From Methylopumilus sp036745495 (GTDB lineage Bacteria > Pseudomonadota > Gammaproteobacteria > Burkholderiales > Methylophilaceae): a stretch of 64,000 nucleotides of DNA. Shown one piece after another: positions 17,431-25,811 of the stretch (the first letter of the stretch is position 1; every line of letters starts with the position of its first letter). The notes under the pieces are model-generated. The model was not told the origin of the DNA. It searched no databases and worked only from the letters and a program-made list of their open reading frames with translations. Where the stretch lies: positions 161,204 through 225,203 of the forward strand of contig DAIOGA010000001.1 of the NCBI GenBank assembly GCA_036745495.1. The letters run 5' to 3'. The position numbers and the translations under genes are program-made.

Positions 17431-18030
17431 TTATTTTCTCATCGCTTTTTCTGAAGGAGTCATTGCATCAGCATAAAGTGGTCTTGAAAATAATTTCTCT
17501 GCATACTTAAGTAAAGGTGCTGCTTGATTTGGAAGCTCAATTCCATAATGACCCAAACGCCATAGCAAAGGAGCAATCGCAACATCTAACATCGAGAATT
17601 CATCGCTTAATAAATGTTGTTGTTTAGAAAAAATAGGGACAATCAAAAGTAAATTATCACGCACATGTTTTCTTGCAATCTCTTTGGCTGCTTCATCTGT
17701 TGATTCTAAAGCTGGAATATGGACAAATAATTGTTTTTCAAAATCACTTAAAAATAAACGTGCTCTAGCTCTCATCACTGGATCCGCTGGCATCAGCTGA
17801 GGATGAGGGAAACGTTCATCAATATATTCATTGATAATATTAGCGTCTGTTAATACGAGATCTCTTTCCACTAACACTGGAACAGAATTGTGCGGACTTA
17901 ATATAGCTAAATCTTCTGGCTTATTTGCTAAGTCAACATCAACAACTTCAAAGTCCATGCCTTTTTCAAATAAAACAATCCTGCAGCGGTGACTAAAAGG
18001 ATCGATCGATCCTGAATATAATTTCATCAT
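17431..18030 (-). CDS. sspA: Stringent starvation protein A (GST-fold)
   Basis: SspA is a glutathione-S-transferase-like protein that binds RNA polymerase and supports survival under starvation and acid stress in known bacteria; it is not an active GST. The 199-residue protein has an N-terminal thioredoxin-like half (MMKLYSGSIDPFSHRCRIVL, ending near residue 80) and an all-helical C-terminal half. Two adjacent ATG codons could start it. It begins two bases after the petC stop, so it is translated from the petABC transcript. Confidence 0.92.
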   Translation of the reverse strand: MMKLYSGSIDPFSHRCRIVLFEKGMDFEVVDVDLANKPEDLAILSPHNSVPVLVERDLVLTDANIINEYIDERFPHPQLMPADPVMRARARLFLSDFEKQLFVHIPALESTDEAAKEIARKHVRDNLLLIVPIFSKQQHLLSDEFSMLDVAIAPLLWRLGHYGIELPNQAAPLLKYAEKLFSRPLYADAMTPSEKAMRK

Positions 18031-18032
18031 AA

Positions 18033-18737
18033 TTATTTAATATCTTTCCAAAATTCTTTCTTAAGGTTGACTGTTAAAACTAATAACAAGCCGAGGAATA
18101 ACAAAACATAATAACCCATATGAAGTCTTTTTAACTTTGAAGGCTCGGACATGAATGTAAGATAATTTACAAGATCCCCTACAAGCGCATCATATTCTTT
18201 GACAGAAAGTGTGCCTGGTCTCACAAGCTCCAAAGTATGGTGCTCTTCATTTAACTTTTGATCGCCTTGTAATTTCCACAAAATATGAGGCATTGCTGTT
18301 TTATCAAAAACAGTATTATTCCACCCTGTAGGTCTTGATGAATCACGATAATACCCTCTTAAATAACTATAAATCCAGTCCGCACCTCGCGCTCTTACTT
18401 CAACAGAAAGGTCTGGTGGAGTTGCACCAAACCAAGCCTTGGCATCCTTTTTATTCATTGCAATTTTCATAGGCTCGCCAACTTTTTCTGCGGTGAAAAG
18501 CAAATTCTCTTTAATCAAATTGTCAGACAACCCGATATCTTTTAAACGGTTATATCTCATATAGTTTGCACTATGGCAATTCAAACAATAATTGATAAAT
18601 GTTTTAGCACCTCTTTGAAGAGACGCTTGATCATTTAAATCGATAGGTGCTTTATCTAAAATTAAATGCTCATTCGCAAATCCAGCATTTGAAAAGACAA
18701 AAATAAATATTAAAAATAATTTAGTTAAAATTTTCAT
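18033..18737 (-). CDS. petC: Cytochrome c1 of the bc1 complex
   Basis: Cytochrome c1 passes electrons from the Rieske centre to soluble cytochrome c. The 234-residue protein has an N-terminal signal sequence (about 1-21, ending NAGFA), a single haem-binding motif CLNCH near residue 50 and a C-terminal membrane anchor YYVLLFLGLLLVL. The methionine ligand region follows. Its ATG overlaps the petB stop by four bases (ATGA), indicating translational coupling. Haem attachment would use the ResB/CcsA system encoded at 35439-38520. Confidence 0.96.
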   Translation of the reverse strand: MKILTKLFLIFIFVFSNAGFANEHLILDKAPIDLNDQASLQRGAKTFINYCLNCHSANYMRYNRLKDIGLSDNLIKENLLFTAEKVGEPMKIAMNKKDAKAWFGATPPDLSVEVRARGADWIYSYLRGYYRDSSRPTGWNNTVFDKTAMPHILWKLQGDQKLNEEHHTLELVRPGTLSVKEYDALVGDLVNYLTFMSEPSKLKRLHMGYYVLLFLGLLLVLTVNLKKEFWKDIK

Positions 18738-20038
18738 TTGTAACTGACCCTTGAAGGAACTGGTTTTGTTTTATCTTTTTTACTGTAATAAGGCATCAGC
18801 GCAAAAAATAAGAAATAAGTAATTGTAAAAATTCGAGCAACTACAGTAGCTTTATCAACGCCGCCAATCAGGGGGATTGCATTTGAGAATTGACCCCAAA
18901 CGTTTGATGGCACAGTGCCTAAATATCCTAGAATAAAGAAGCTCACAACAAATAATGCAATCCATCTTTTAAACAAATTACCTTTATAACGAATAGATTT
19001 AACTTTACTTTTATCTAGCCAAGGTAAAAATGCAAATGCGAGCACAGATAATCCCATTGCGGCAACACCCGGAAATTGTGAATTCATAATAGGGGGTACA
19101 GCGCGAAGAATTGAGTAATAAGGTGTGAAATACCAAACCGGTGCAATATGTGCAGGCGTTTTTAATGGATCAGCAGGAATAAAATTATTAGCCTCTAAAA
19201 AGTAGCCGCCCATTTCTGGCAAATAAAAAATAATTAAAGCAAACACGATCAGGAATACCGAAACACCTATTAAATCTTTTACTGTGTAATAAGGATGAAA
19301 AGGAATGCCATCTAAAGGAATGTTTGTTTTTTTATCTAAATTCTTTTTAATTTCAATACCATCTGGGTTATTAGAACCGACTTCATGAAGAGCAACTAGG
19401 TGAACGAATACAAGGCCTAAAAGCGCTATAGGAAGCGCAATCACATGAAATGCAAAGAAGCGATTTAGTGTTGCATCTGAAACCAAATAATCACCCCTTA
19501 GCCACTCGGATAAATCTGGGCCTATAAACGGTACAGTTGAAAAAAGGTTCACAATAACCTGCGCACCCCAATAAGACATTTGACCCCAAGGCAAAAGATA
19601 TCCAAAGAAAGCTTCGCCCATCAAACATAAAAAAATAGCTACACCAAAAAGCCATAAGAGCTCTCTTGGATTTTTATAAGATCCATAAATTAAAGCTTTA
19701 AACATATGGAGATAAATGACGACAAAGAATAAAGATGCCCCCGTAGAGTGCATATACCTTATTAACCATCCAAAGGAAACGTCTCGCATAATGTATTCAA
19801 CCGATCCAAATGCTAATTCTGCATCTGGCTTATAATGCATTGTCAATAAAAGACCTGTAACCAATTGCAGAACAAGCGTTAATAGAGCAAGGGCTCCGAA
19901 GAAATACCAAAAATTGAAATTTTTAGGTGCGTAATATTCTGTGAGATGATTTGTAATAAGAGAAGACAAAGGGAATCTTTCGTCTACCCAAGCCATTAAC
20001 CCGCCTTTAGATTTTTTAATTTTGATGTTTGTTTTCAT
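18734..20038 (-). CDS. petB: Cytochrome b of the bc1 complex
   Basis: Cytochrome b is the membrane core of the ubiquinol-cytochrome c reductase, holding haems bL and bH and both quinone sites. The 434-residue protein has about eight membrane helices, with haem-ligand histidines in helices near residues 95-110 and 195-215 (YMHSTGASLFF and RFFAFHVIALP). The Qo motif usually written PEWY reads PVWY at residues 300-303. It lies between petA (15 bp gap) and petC (four-base overlap). Confidence 0.97.
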   Translation of the reverse strand: MKTNIKIKKSKGGLMAWVDERFPLSSLITNHLTEYYAPKNFNFWYFFGALALLTLVLQLVTGLLLTMHYKPDAELAFGSVEYIMRDVSFGWLIRYMHSTGASLFFVVIYLHMFKALIYGSYKNPRELLWLFGVAIFLCLMGEAFFGYLLPWGQMSYWGAQVIVNLFSTVPFIGPDLSEWLRGDYLVSDATLNRFFAFHVIALPIALLGLVFVHLVALHEVGSNNPDGIEIKKNLDKKTNIPLDGIPFHPYYTVKDLIGVSVFLIVFALIIFYLPEMGGYFLEANNFIPADPLKTPAHIAPVWYFTPYYSILRAVPPIMNSQFPGVAAMGLSVLAFAFLPWLDKSKVKSIRYKGNLFKRWIALFVVSFFILGYLGTVPSNVWGQFSNAIPLIGGVDKATVVARIFTITYFLFFALMPYYSKKDKTKPVPSRVSYK

Positions 20039-20053
20039 ACTTTTAAACCAGCC

Positions 20054-20653
20054 TTATCCTTTATTGTCTTCGCCAATTAAGAGGGTATTGTCATTAATAT
20101 ATTTGTGTGGAGGGACTACAAGATTAATTGGTGCTGGGGATCCTTTAAATACTCGGCCAGCCAAATCAAATTTAGAGCCATGACATGGACAGAAAAATCC
20201 GCCATTCCAATTTTCACCCATATCACCTTGGGTTTGTAATTTAGCAGAAGGGGAGCAACCTAAGTGAGTGCAAATACCAACTAAAACAAGTAAATTAGGT
20301 TTTAGTGATCTTGTCGCATTCTTACAATAACTTGGCTGTTGAGAAATTACATCAAGATTGGGGTCAGAAAGATTAGGGTCGTTTTTTTTCAGGCCGTCTA
20401 ACATTGCCTTGGAGCGATTAATAATCCAAACTGGCTGGCCTCTCCATTCGGTCGTAATCATAGACCCTACTTCAATTTTACTTACATCGACTTCAACAGG
20501 CGCTCCAGCTGCTTTTGCACGTTCACTTGGTGTCATGCTTGATAAGAAGGGAACGGCAATCGCCCCTGCACCAATGGCACCAGTCACAGTGGTAGCTGCA
20601 ATTAAAAAACTTCTTTTCTTTTTATCTATTTTATCGTCTTGATGATTTGCCAT
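20054..20653 (-). CDS. petA: Ubiquinol-cytochrome c reductase Rieske iron-sulfur subunit
   Basis: The Rieske protein carries the 2Fe-2S centre that takes the first electron from ubiquinol. I use ATG 20651-20653 (MANHQDDKID), 199 residues, because the upstream extension would begin inside the -10 box of a good promoter. The cluster motifs CTHLGC and CPCHGS are present in the C-terminal half. The N-terminal anchor has the Tat-like segment KKKRSFLIAA, with Lys-Arg where twin arginine is expected. It is the first gene of petABC-sspAB. Confidence 0.96.
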   Translation of the reverse strand: MANHQDDKIDKKKRSFLIAATTVTGAIGAGAIAVPFLSSMTPSERAKAAGAPVEVDVSKIEVGSMITTEWRGQPVWIINRSKAMLDGLKKNDPNLSDPNLDVISQQPSYCKNATRSLKPNLLVLVGICTHLGCSPSAKLQTQGDMGENWNGGFFCPCHGSKFDLAGRVFKGSPAPINLVVPPHKYINDNTLLIGEDNKG

Positions 20654-20722
20654 GATCTTATGTAAGTATGCTTTTATGAAATTAATATGATTGAGAGAAA
20701 TTAACCCTGCGAAAGTTGCTTC

Positions 20723-20751
20723 ATTATACAAAATTTCATTCGAAATCTAAA
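20723..20751 (-). promoter_or_regulatory. petA: Promoter of petABC-sspAB
   Basis: On the minus strand TTTAGA (plus 20746-20751) and TATAAT (plus 20723-20728) are separated by exactly 17 bases. Transcription would start about 20716, giving a leader of some 60 bases before the petA ATG. The promoter separates petA from tatC upstream. Confidence 0.6.
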
Positions 20752-20774
20752 TAGGAGCAGTGCTAAATTACCTC

Positions 20775-21494
20775 TTATGAAGGCTTCAAGTTAATTTGTT
20801 TGGATACTAATAGGCCTAATTCATATAAAAACCATAATGGAATGGCTAAGCAAAATTGCGAGATTACGTCAGGCGGAGTCAAAATAGCACCAATCACGAA
20901 TGCAATAACGATCATATAAGGCCTTGCCTCTTCTAAAGTTTTTACTTTCACCCATCCCAGGGTCACTAATATAAGAATAATCACGGGCACTTCGAATGCC
21001 AATCCAAACGAAATAAGCAAAGATAAAATAAGATCTAGATAGTTAGAAATATCGATCATCAAACTTACGTTTGAAGGTGTCATCAGTATAAAAAAATTAA
21101 ATACGATTGGAAAAATTAGGTAATAAGCAAAAGCCATTCCTACAAAGAACAATATGAAGCCACTTACGAATGACAATAAAATTAATTTTTTTTCTTTTTT
21201 ATAAAGTCCAGGAGAAATAAAACGCCAAAATTGATAAAAAATAAAAGGGAGTGAGAGCAAAAAAGAAATAAAGGCTGTAATTTTAATTGGCACTAAAAAA
21301 GTTGAAGTTAGCCCAGTGCTCACTAGCTTATTACCATCCGTTAATTTAGAAATGAGGGGTGCTGAAAAAAAACTATAAATATCATTTGCATAGAAACTTA
21401 AACATACAAAAATGACAATAAAACTGATCACACTTCTGAAAAGAGTGTTTCTTAACTCAATGAGTTGCTGAATAAAAGGTTTAAAGTGAGTCAC
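20775..21494 (-). CDS. tatC: Sec-independent protein translocase TatC
   Basis: TatC is the multi-spanning receptor for twin-arginine signal peptides. The 239-residue protein has about six membrane helices and the family N-terminal region HFKPFIQQLIELRNTLFRS. The start is GTG at 21492-21494, overlapping the tatB TGA as GTGA, so the pair is coupled. It ends the hisE-hinT-tatABC stretch and precedes the petA promoter. Confidence 0.96.
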   Translation of the reverse strand: MTHFKPFIQQLIELRNTLFRSVISFIVIFVCLSFYANDIYSFFSAPLISKLTDGNKLVSTGLTSTFLVPIKITAFISFLLSLPFIFYQFWRFISPGLYKKEKKLILLSFVSGFILFFVGMAFAYYLIFPIVFNFFILMTPSNVSLMIDISNYLDLILSLLISFGLAFEVPVIILILVTLGWVKVKTLEEARPYMIVIAFVIGAILTPPDVISQFCLAIPLWFLYELGLLVSKQINLKPS

Positions 21495-21715
21495 CGAGAT
21501 TTAATCGACTTTTTTTTAATTTCACGCTGAATTTTTTGAAGCTCTTTAAACTTCTCTTCTCGCTCAATTTCTTCTTTGAGTTTGCCAATATAATTTTGCG
21601 CTCTTCCGGTCAGCTTTCCTAAGACCTTGGCTACTTTAGGTAATTTTTCTGGACCAATAACCATAAGCGCTACAAAAAAAATAACAACTAACTCCGAAAA
21701 AGAAACATCAAACAT
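21491..21715 (-). CDS. tatB: Sec-independent protein translocase TatB
   Basis: TatB joins TatC to form the signal-peptide receptor of the Tat pathway. The 74-residue protein has an N-terminal membrane helix (MFDVSFSELVVIFFVALMVIG), the conserved GPEKLPKVAKVLGK hinge and a charged amphipathic helix. It is much shorter than the roughly 170-residue enterobacterial protein, lacking the long disordered C-terminal part. It starts five bases after the tatA stop. Confidence 0.93.
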   Translation of the reverse strand: MFDVSFSELVVIFFVALMVIGPEKLPKVAKVLGKLTGRAQNYIGKLKEEIEREEKFKELQKIQREIKKKSIKSR

Positions 21716-21720
21716 AAGAC

Positions 21721-21918
21721 TTATTTTCTAACGCGAGTTTTTGAAACTCCTCGTCGAATTGTTTTAACTTTAGCTGTATTTTCGTCTTTGACTGCATCTT
21801 TAAAATTTTTAACAGCAGCGCCTAAATCGCTTCCGATATTTCTCAATTTGCTTGTACCAAATATTAAAAAAACAATTAATAAAACGATTAGCCAGTGTGT
21901 GATGCTTGAAAATCCCAT
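21721..21918 (-). CDS. tatA: Sec-independent protein translocase TatA
   Basis: TatA polymerises to allow passage of folded proteins across the inner membrane. The 65-residue protein has the membrane helix SSITHWLIVLLIVFLIFG, then the FGTSKLRNIGSDLGAAVKNF amphipathic helix and a basic tail. It lies 12 bp downstream of hinT and is first of tatABC. Confidence 0.94.
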   Translation of the reverse strand: MGFSSITHWLIVLLIVFLIFGTSKLRNIGSDLGAAVKNFKDAVKDENTAKVKTIRRGVSKTRVRK

Positions 21919-21930
21919 AATAACTCCCTA

Positions 21931-22263
21931 TTAAATTTTTACTAGTTTTGAACTTCCGCCAAATACATGAAAATGCATATGAAAAACTTCTTGACCGCCT
22001 TCGGCACCAGAATTAATCATTGTTCGAAAGCCTTTTAATCCCAATTCTTTTGCTAATTTGGGTGCCAACAAAAGCATATTCGATATGATTTCTTTATCCA
22101 CTTCGCTACAGGTCATTAAATTTTCGATATGTTTTTTAGGCGTAATTAGAAAATGAACTTTATCGATCGGATGAATATCATGAAATGCAATTAATTCATC
22201 ATTCTCAAATATTTTTTTGCTCGGTATCGAGCCCTCAATAATTTTACAGAAGATACAAGTCAT
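21931..22263 (-). CDS. hinT: HIT-family purine nucleoside phosphoramidase
   Basis: HinT-type proteins hydrolyse AMP-lysine and related phosphoramidates. The 110-residue protein has the zinc-binding-like start CIFCKI and the histidine triad FHMHFHVFGG near the C terminus. Position between hisE (6 bp gap) and tatA is common in betaproteobacteria. The substrate in this organism is unknown. Confidence 0.93.
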   Translation of the reverse strand: MTCIFCKIIEGSIPSKKIFENDELIAFHDIHPIDKVHFLITPKKHIENLMTCSEVDKEIISNMLLLAPKLAKELGLKGFRTMINSGAEGGQEVFHMHFHVFGGSSKLVKI

Positions 22264-22269
22264 ATTATT

Positions 22270-22590
22270 TTACTTTCGGGGGCGACTTTCTTTCTCTTCA
22301 ATACCTGAAGTACCTTCTCTTCTAGAAAGTTCATTCAAAATATCTTCCGCACTTAAATTTTTATACGCCATTAATACTAGAGTATGAAACCATAGATCAG
22401 CAACTTCATGGACAAGCTCTTTGTTATCCCCTTGACGCGCGGCAATGATTGTTTCAAAAGCTTCTTCATTTACTTTTTTTAAAATGGCTTCCAATCCGTC
22501 ACGATACAAAGAAGCTGTATATGATTTACTAGGGTCGTCTTTTTTTCTAGCTTCCAGTGTTTCTGTAAGTTTTTTTAAAATCGTATTCAT
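22270..22590 (-). CDS. hisE: Phosphoribosyl-ATP pyrophosphatase
   Basis: HisE carries out the second step of histidine synthesis, hydrolysing phosphoribosyl-ATP to phosphoribosyl-AMP. The 106-residue, all-helical protein has the conserved KVNEEAFETIIAA and EVADLWFHTLVLM segments of the MazG-like fold. It is separate from hisI, which precedes it by five bases, unlike the fused hisIE of enterobacteria. Confidence 0.95.
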   Translation of the reverse strand: MNTILKKLTETLEARKKDDPSKSYTASLYRDGLEAILKKVNEEAFETIIAARQGDNKELVHEVADLWFHTLVLMAYKNLSAEDILNELSRREGTSGIEEKESRPRK

Positions 22591-22595
22591 ATTAA

Positions 22596-22982
22596 TTATT
22601 TCTTATAAATATCTTTAGGTTCCTTTATGACAGGATAATCAGTAACCCACATATTTTTGTCATCTAACTTTTGATAAAAACAAGTTTCACGACCTGTATG
22701 ACAAGCAATGTTTTCAATTTGCTCAATTTTAAGTAGGATGACATCGCCATCACAATCAAGTCTTATTTCATGGACATTCTGCACATGTCCAGATTCTTCG
22801 CCCTTTTCCCAAATTTTTTTTCTGGATCTTGACCAATAAAAAGCTTTCTTATTTTTTTGTGTAAGTTCTAAAGCTTCTTGATTCATCCATGCAAACATAA
22901 GAATTGTATTTGTTCTATAGTCTTGAGCAATGACTGGGACAAGTCCATCTTTGTCCCATTTGATAGATTGTATCCAGCTCAT
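22596..22982 (-). CDS. hisI: Phosphoribosyl-AMP cyclohydrolase
   Basis: HisI opens the purine ring of phosphoribosyl-AMP, the third step of the pathway. The 128-residue protein contains the metal-binding DCDGD and CHTGRETCFYQ motifs in its C-terminal half. Its ATG overlaps the hisF stop by four bases (ATGA). It is a stand-alone form with hisE next. Confidence 0.96.
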   Translation of the reverse strand: MSWIQSIKWDKDGLVPVIAQDYRTNTILMFAWMNQEALELTQKNKKAFYWSRSRKKIWEKGEESGHVQNVHEIRLDCDGDVILLKIEQIENIACHTGRETCFYQKLDDKNMWVTDYPVIKEPKDIYKK

Positions 22983-23749
22983 TGGCGAATCTCGATGTGA
23001 TTAGATTTCATAAACGCTTTCGCTTCATTAATCGTATATTCTCCAAAATGAAATATGCTTGCCGCTAAGACCGCATCAGCCCCACCTATTTTTACACCAT
23101 CTACAAGGTGCTGCAGATCACCAACACCTCCAGAAGCAATAATAGGCACATCCACTTTATCAGATATTGCCTTAATCAATTCGAGATCAAAACCTTTTTT
23201 TGTCCCATCTCGATCCATGCTTGTAACTAATAATTCACCTGCCCCCAATGAAGCCATTTTTGCTGCCCATTCAACCGCATCTAATCCAGTGGCATTTCTA
23301 CCTCCATGAGTAAATACTTGCCAAAAAGATTTGCTTCCTTCTACCGTTAACTTTGCATCAATTGCAACCACAATACACTGGGAACCAAAACGAGATGAAG
23401 TTTGATAAACAATATCTGGATTAACAATTGCTGAGGTATTAATGCTGACTTTGTCAGCGCCTGCATTGAGTAAGTTTCTTACATCTTCAGGAGTTCGAAC
23501 GCCGCCACCTACAGTCAGTGGAATAAAAACTTCTTTGGCAACATTCTCAATAATGTGAAGTATTAAACCTCGATTATCTGAGCTTGCAGTGATATCTAAA
23601 AAAGCTAGTTCATCAGCACCTTGCTCATTGTATTTTTTTGCAACTTCTACAGGATCACCTGCATCTTTTAATTCTAAAAAATTAATCCCTTTAACAACTC
23701 TGCCATCAGTCACATCTAGACAAGGAATAATTCTTTTGGCGAGTGACAT
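22979..23749 (-). CDS. hisF: Imidazole glycerol phosphate synthase cyclase subunit
   Basis: HisF is the TIM-barrel half of IGP synthase; it joins ammonia supplied by HisH to PRFAR and cleaves it to IGP and AICAR. The 256-residue protein begins MSLAKRIIPCLDVTDGRVVKG with the catalytic Asp in CLDV near residue 11 and a second catalytic Asp in AIDAK near residue 130. It directly follows hisA with no gap and shares the barrel fold with it. Confidence 0.97.
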   Translation of the reverse strand: MSLAKRIIPCLDVTDGRVVKGINFLELKDAGDPVEVAKKYNEQGADELAFLDITASSDNRGLILHIIENVAKEVFIPLTVGGGVRTPEDVRNLLNAGADKVSINTSAIVNPDIVYQTSSRFGSQCIVVAIDAKLTVEGSKSFWQVFTHGGRNATGLDAVEWAAKMASLGAGELLVTSMDRDGTKKGFDLELIKAISDKVDVPIIASGGVGDLQHLVDGVKIGGADAVLAASIFHFGEYTINEAKAFMKSNHIEIRQ

Positions 23750-24490
23750 TTATTTGATAAGCTCATCTGCGAGTGTTTGTGCTGCTTTAAAATCAAGCGT
23801 TCCCTCGTATATAGCTCTACCTGTAATTGCTCCGCTGACGCCTGAATATGCAATTGAACATAAATTTTTAATATCTTCTAGATTAGTCACGCCACCACTA
23901 GCAATCACGGGAATAGTAAGTGCTTCGGCTAATTTCTCAGTTGCTTCAATATTCAATCCATTCAACATGCCATCACGTCCAATATCTGTATAAATAATAG
24001 CTTCAACACCATAACCTTCAAATTTTTTTGCGAGCTCAATCACATTGTGTCCTGTTAATTTCGCCCATCCATCAATAGCCACTTCCCCTTCCTTTGCGTC
24101 AAGGCCGACAATAATTTGCCCAGGAAATGCATAACAAGCTTCGTGAAGAAAACCGGGATTTTTAACCGCGGCTGTACCTATAATGATGTAATCCACACCG
24201 TTATTAAGATATTTTTCAACCGTATCGAGATTACGAATGCCGCCACCTAATTGAATTGGAATCGCCCCATCAACTTCTTTTACAATGGCTTTAATAGCGG
24301 ATTCATTAACAGGCTTGCCTGCAAAAGCGCCGTTTAGATCAACCAGATGCAGTCTTCGAGCCCCTAGATCTGTCCATTGTTTTGCAACTTCTCCAGGGTT
24401 TTCTGAAAAGATTGTTGATTCTTCCATTAAGCCTTGTTTAAGCCTAACGCATTTACCGTCTTTCAAATCAATTGCTGGAATAATTAACAT
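23750..24490 (-). CDS. hisA: ProFAR isomerase
   Basis: HisA isomerises ProFAR to PRFAR, the fourth step of histidine synthesis. The 246-residue TIM barrel begins MLIIPAIDLKDGKCVRLKQG, with the catalytic Asp in AIDL (residue 8) and another in YTDIGRDGM near residue 130. Half-barrel repeats with phosphate-binding GGGIRN and ASGGV are visible. It sits between hisH (11 bp gap) and hisF. Confidence 0.97.
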   Translation of the reverse strand: MLIIPAIDLKDGKCVRLKQGLMEESTIFSENPGEVAKQWTDLGARRLHLVDLNGAFAGKPVNESAIKAIVKEVDGAIPIQLGGGIRNLDTVEKYLNNGVDYIIIGTAAVKNPGFLHEACYAFPGQIIVGLDAKEGEVAIDGWAKLTGHNVIELAKKFEGYGVEAIIYTDIGRDGMLNGLNIEATEKLAEALTIPVIASGGVTNLEDIKNLCSIAYSGVSGAITGRAIYEGTLDFKAAQTLADELIK

Positions 24491-24501
24491 AAACTAAAAA
24501 C

Positions 24502-25134
24502 CTATACTGACCATTGAACAAAATTTTTGATAAGTTGTAAGCCAGCTGTCGAACTTTTTTCTGGATGAAATTGCACTGCAAAAATATTTTCTTTCGCAAT
24601 AGCACAACAAAATGTTTGTGCATATGAAGTTTCAGCTGACACAATATTTTTATCTTTAGATTCTAAATAGTAACTATGAACAAAATAAAATCGATCGTTA
24701 TTACTAATGTTTTGCCATAAAGGATGATGATTTGTCTGAGAAACTTCATTCCATCCCATATGAGGAATTTTTAACTTATGACCACTTTCGTCTGCTGTAT
24801 TTTGATTATTAAATCGCTTAATAGTGCCACCTAATAATCCTAAGCCTTCTACATTACCTTCTTCGCTTTTATCAAACAGCATTTGCAAACCAATGCATAT
24901 TCCTAAAAAAGGTTTTGTTTTAGCTGCGTCAATTACGGAGGATCTTAAATTTCTTTCATCAAGTTCTCTTATGCAGTCAGGCATAGCTCCTTGACCAGGA
25001 AAAACTACATGATGTGCTTTTTTAATATCGGCAGGATTACTTGTAACTTTAATATCGGCTTCGGGCGATACTTGTTTAAAGGCATTAAATACTGACTTTA
25101 AATTTCCCATTCCATAATCAATGATTGCGATCAT
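24502..25134 (-). CDS. hisH: Imidazole glycerol phosphate synthase glutaminase subunit
   Basis: HisH hydrolyses glutamine and channels ammonia to HisF. The 210-residue class I amidotransferase has the nucleophile cysteine in KPFLGICIGLQMLF near residue 80 and the catalytic His-Glu pair in AVQFHPEKSS near residue 190. It lies 22 bp downstream of hisB and 11 bp upstream of hisA. Confidence 0.97.
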   Translation of the reverse strand: MIAIIDYGMGNLKSVFNAFKQVSPEADIKVTSNPADIKKAHHVVFPGQGAMPDCIRELDERNLRSSVIDAAKTKPFLGICIGLQMLFDKSEEGNVEGLGLLGGTIKRFNNQNTADESGHKLKIPHMGWNEVSQTNHHPLWQNISNNDRFYFVHSYYLESKDKNIVSAETSYAQTFCCAIAKENIFAVQFHPEKSSTAGLQLIKNFVQWSV

Positions 25135-25156
25135 TATTATTTTGATGAAAAAAGGT

Positions 25157-25747
25157 TTATAGACTGCCTTTGGTTGAGGGGGTTATGCCAGAAATTTTTG
25201 GATCAATACAAACGGCCATTTTGAGGGCTCTTCCAAATGCTTTATAAATTGTTTCTGCCTGATGATGCGCATTATCACCCTTAAGATTATCAATGTGCAT
25301 TGTGATATTTGCATGATTTACGAATCCTTGAAAAAATTCGTGAATTAAATCAACATCAAATTCACCTATAGCAGCTCTTTTAAATTCAACATCAAATTCA
25401 AGCCCGGGTCTACCTGAGATATCAAGCACAACTCTAGATAATGCCTCATCTAAAGGGATAATGGCTGTGCCATATCTGGTAATGCCTTTTTTATCTCCGA
25501 TTGCTTTATTGAAGGCCTGACCAAGAACTATACCAACATCTTCAACAGTATGATGTGCATCAATATGAAGATCGCCTTTTGCTGTCACTTCTAGATCGAA
25601 CATGCCATGACGCGCTACCTGGTCTAACATATGATCCAAGAACCCGATGCCAGTATTGAGTTTTGCACTCCCCTGACCATCAAGATTAATACTTACCTCA
25701 ATTTTAGTTTCATTCGTATTTCTTGAAACAGATGCGGATCTTGTCAT
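25157..25747 (-). CDS. hisB: Imidazoleglycerol-phosphate dehydratase
   Basis: HisB removes water from IGP to give imidazole-acetol phosphate. The 196-residue enzyme is the monofunctional dehydratase without the N-terminal phosphatase found in enterobacteria. Mn-binding histidine motifs are visible as FLDHMLDQVARHG, DAHHTVEDVG and DNAHHQAE. A histidinol-phosphatase must come from elsewhere, as none is in this operon. It is 64 bp downstream of hisC. Confidence 0.97.
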   Translation of the reverse strand: MTRSASVSRNTNETKIEVSINLDGQGSAKLNTGIGFLDHMLDQVARHGMFDLEVTAKGDLHIDAHHTVEDVGIVLGQAFNKAIGDKKGITRYGTAIIPLDEALSRVVLDISGRPGLEFDVEFKRAAIGEFDVDLIHEFFQGFVNHANITMHIDNLKGDNAHHQAETIYKAFGRALKMAVCIDPKISGITPSTKGSL

Positions 25748-25811
25748 ATTTTTTTACTTAAAGTAGATGAGATATTTTAACCCATTAAAAATGTAATTAA
25801 CATCAATTATT

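Noticed and set aside
20654..20731. N-terminal extension of the Rieske protein
   Set aside because: It would begin at a TTG inside the -10 box of the petA promoter, upstream of the likely transcription start.
23589..23993. 134-residue plus-strand frame across hisF/hisA
   Set aside because: Antisense to two certain his genes; Ser/Pro/Ala-rich shadow.
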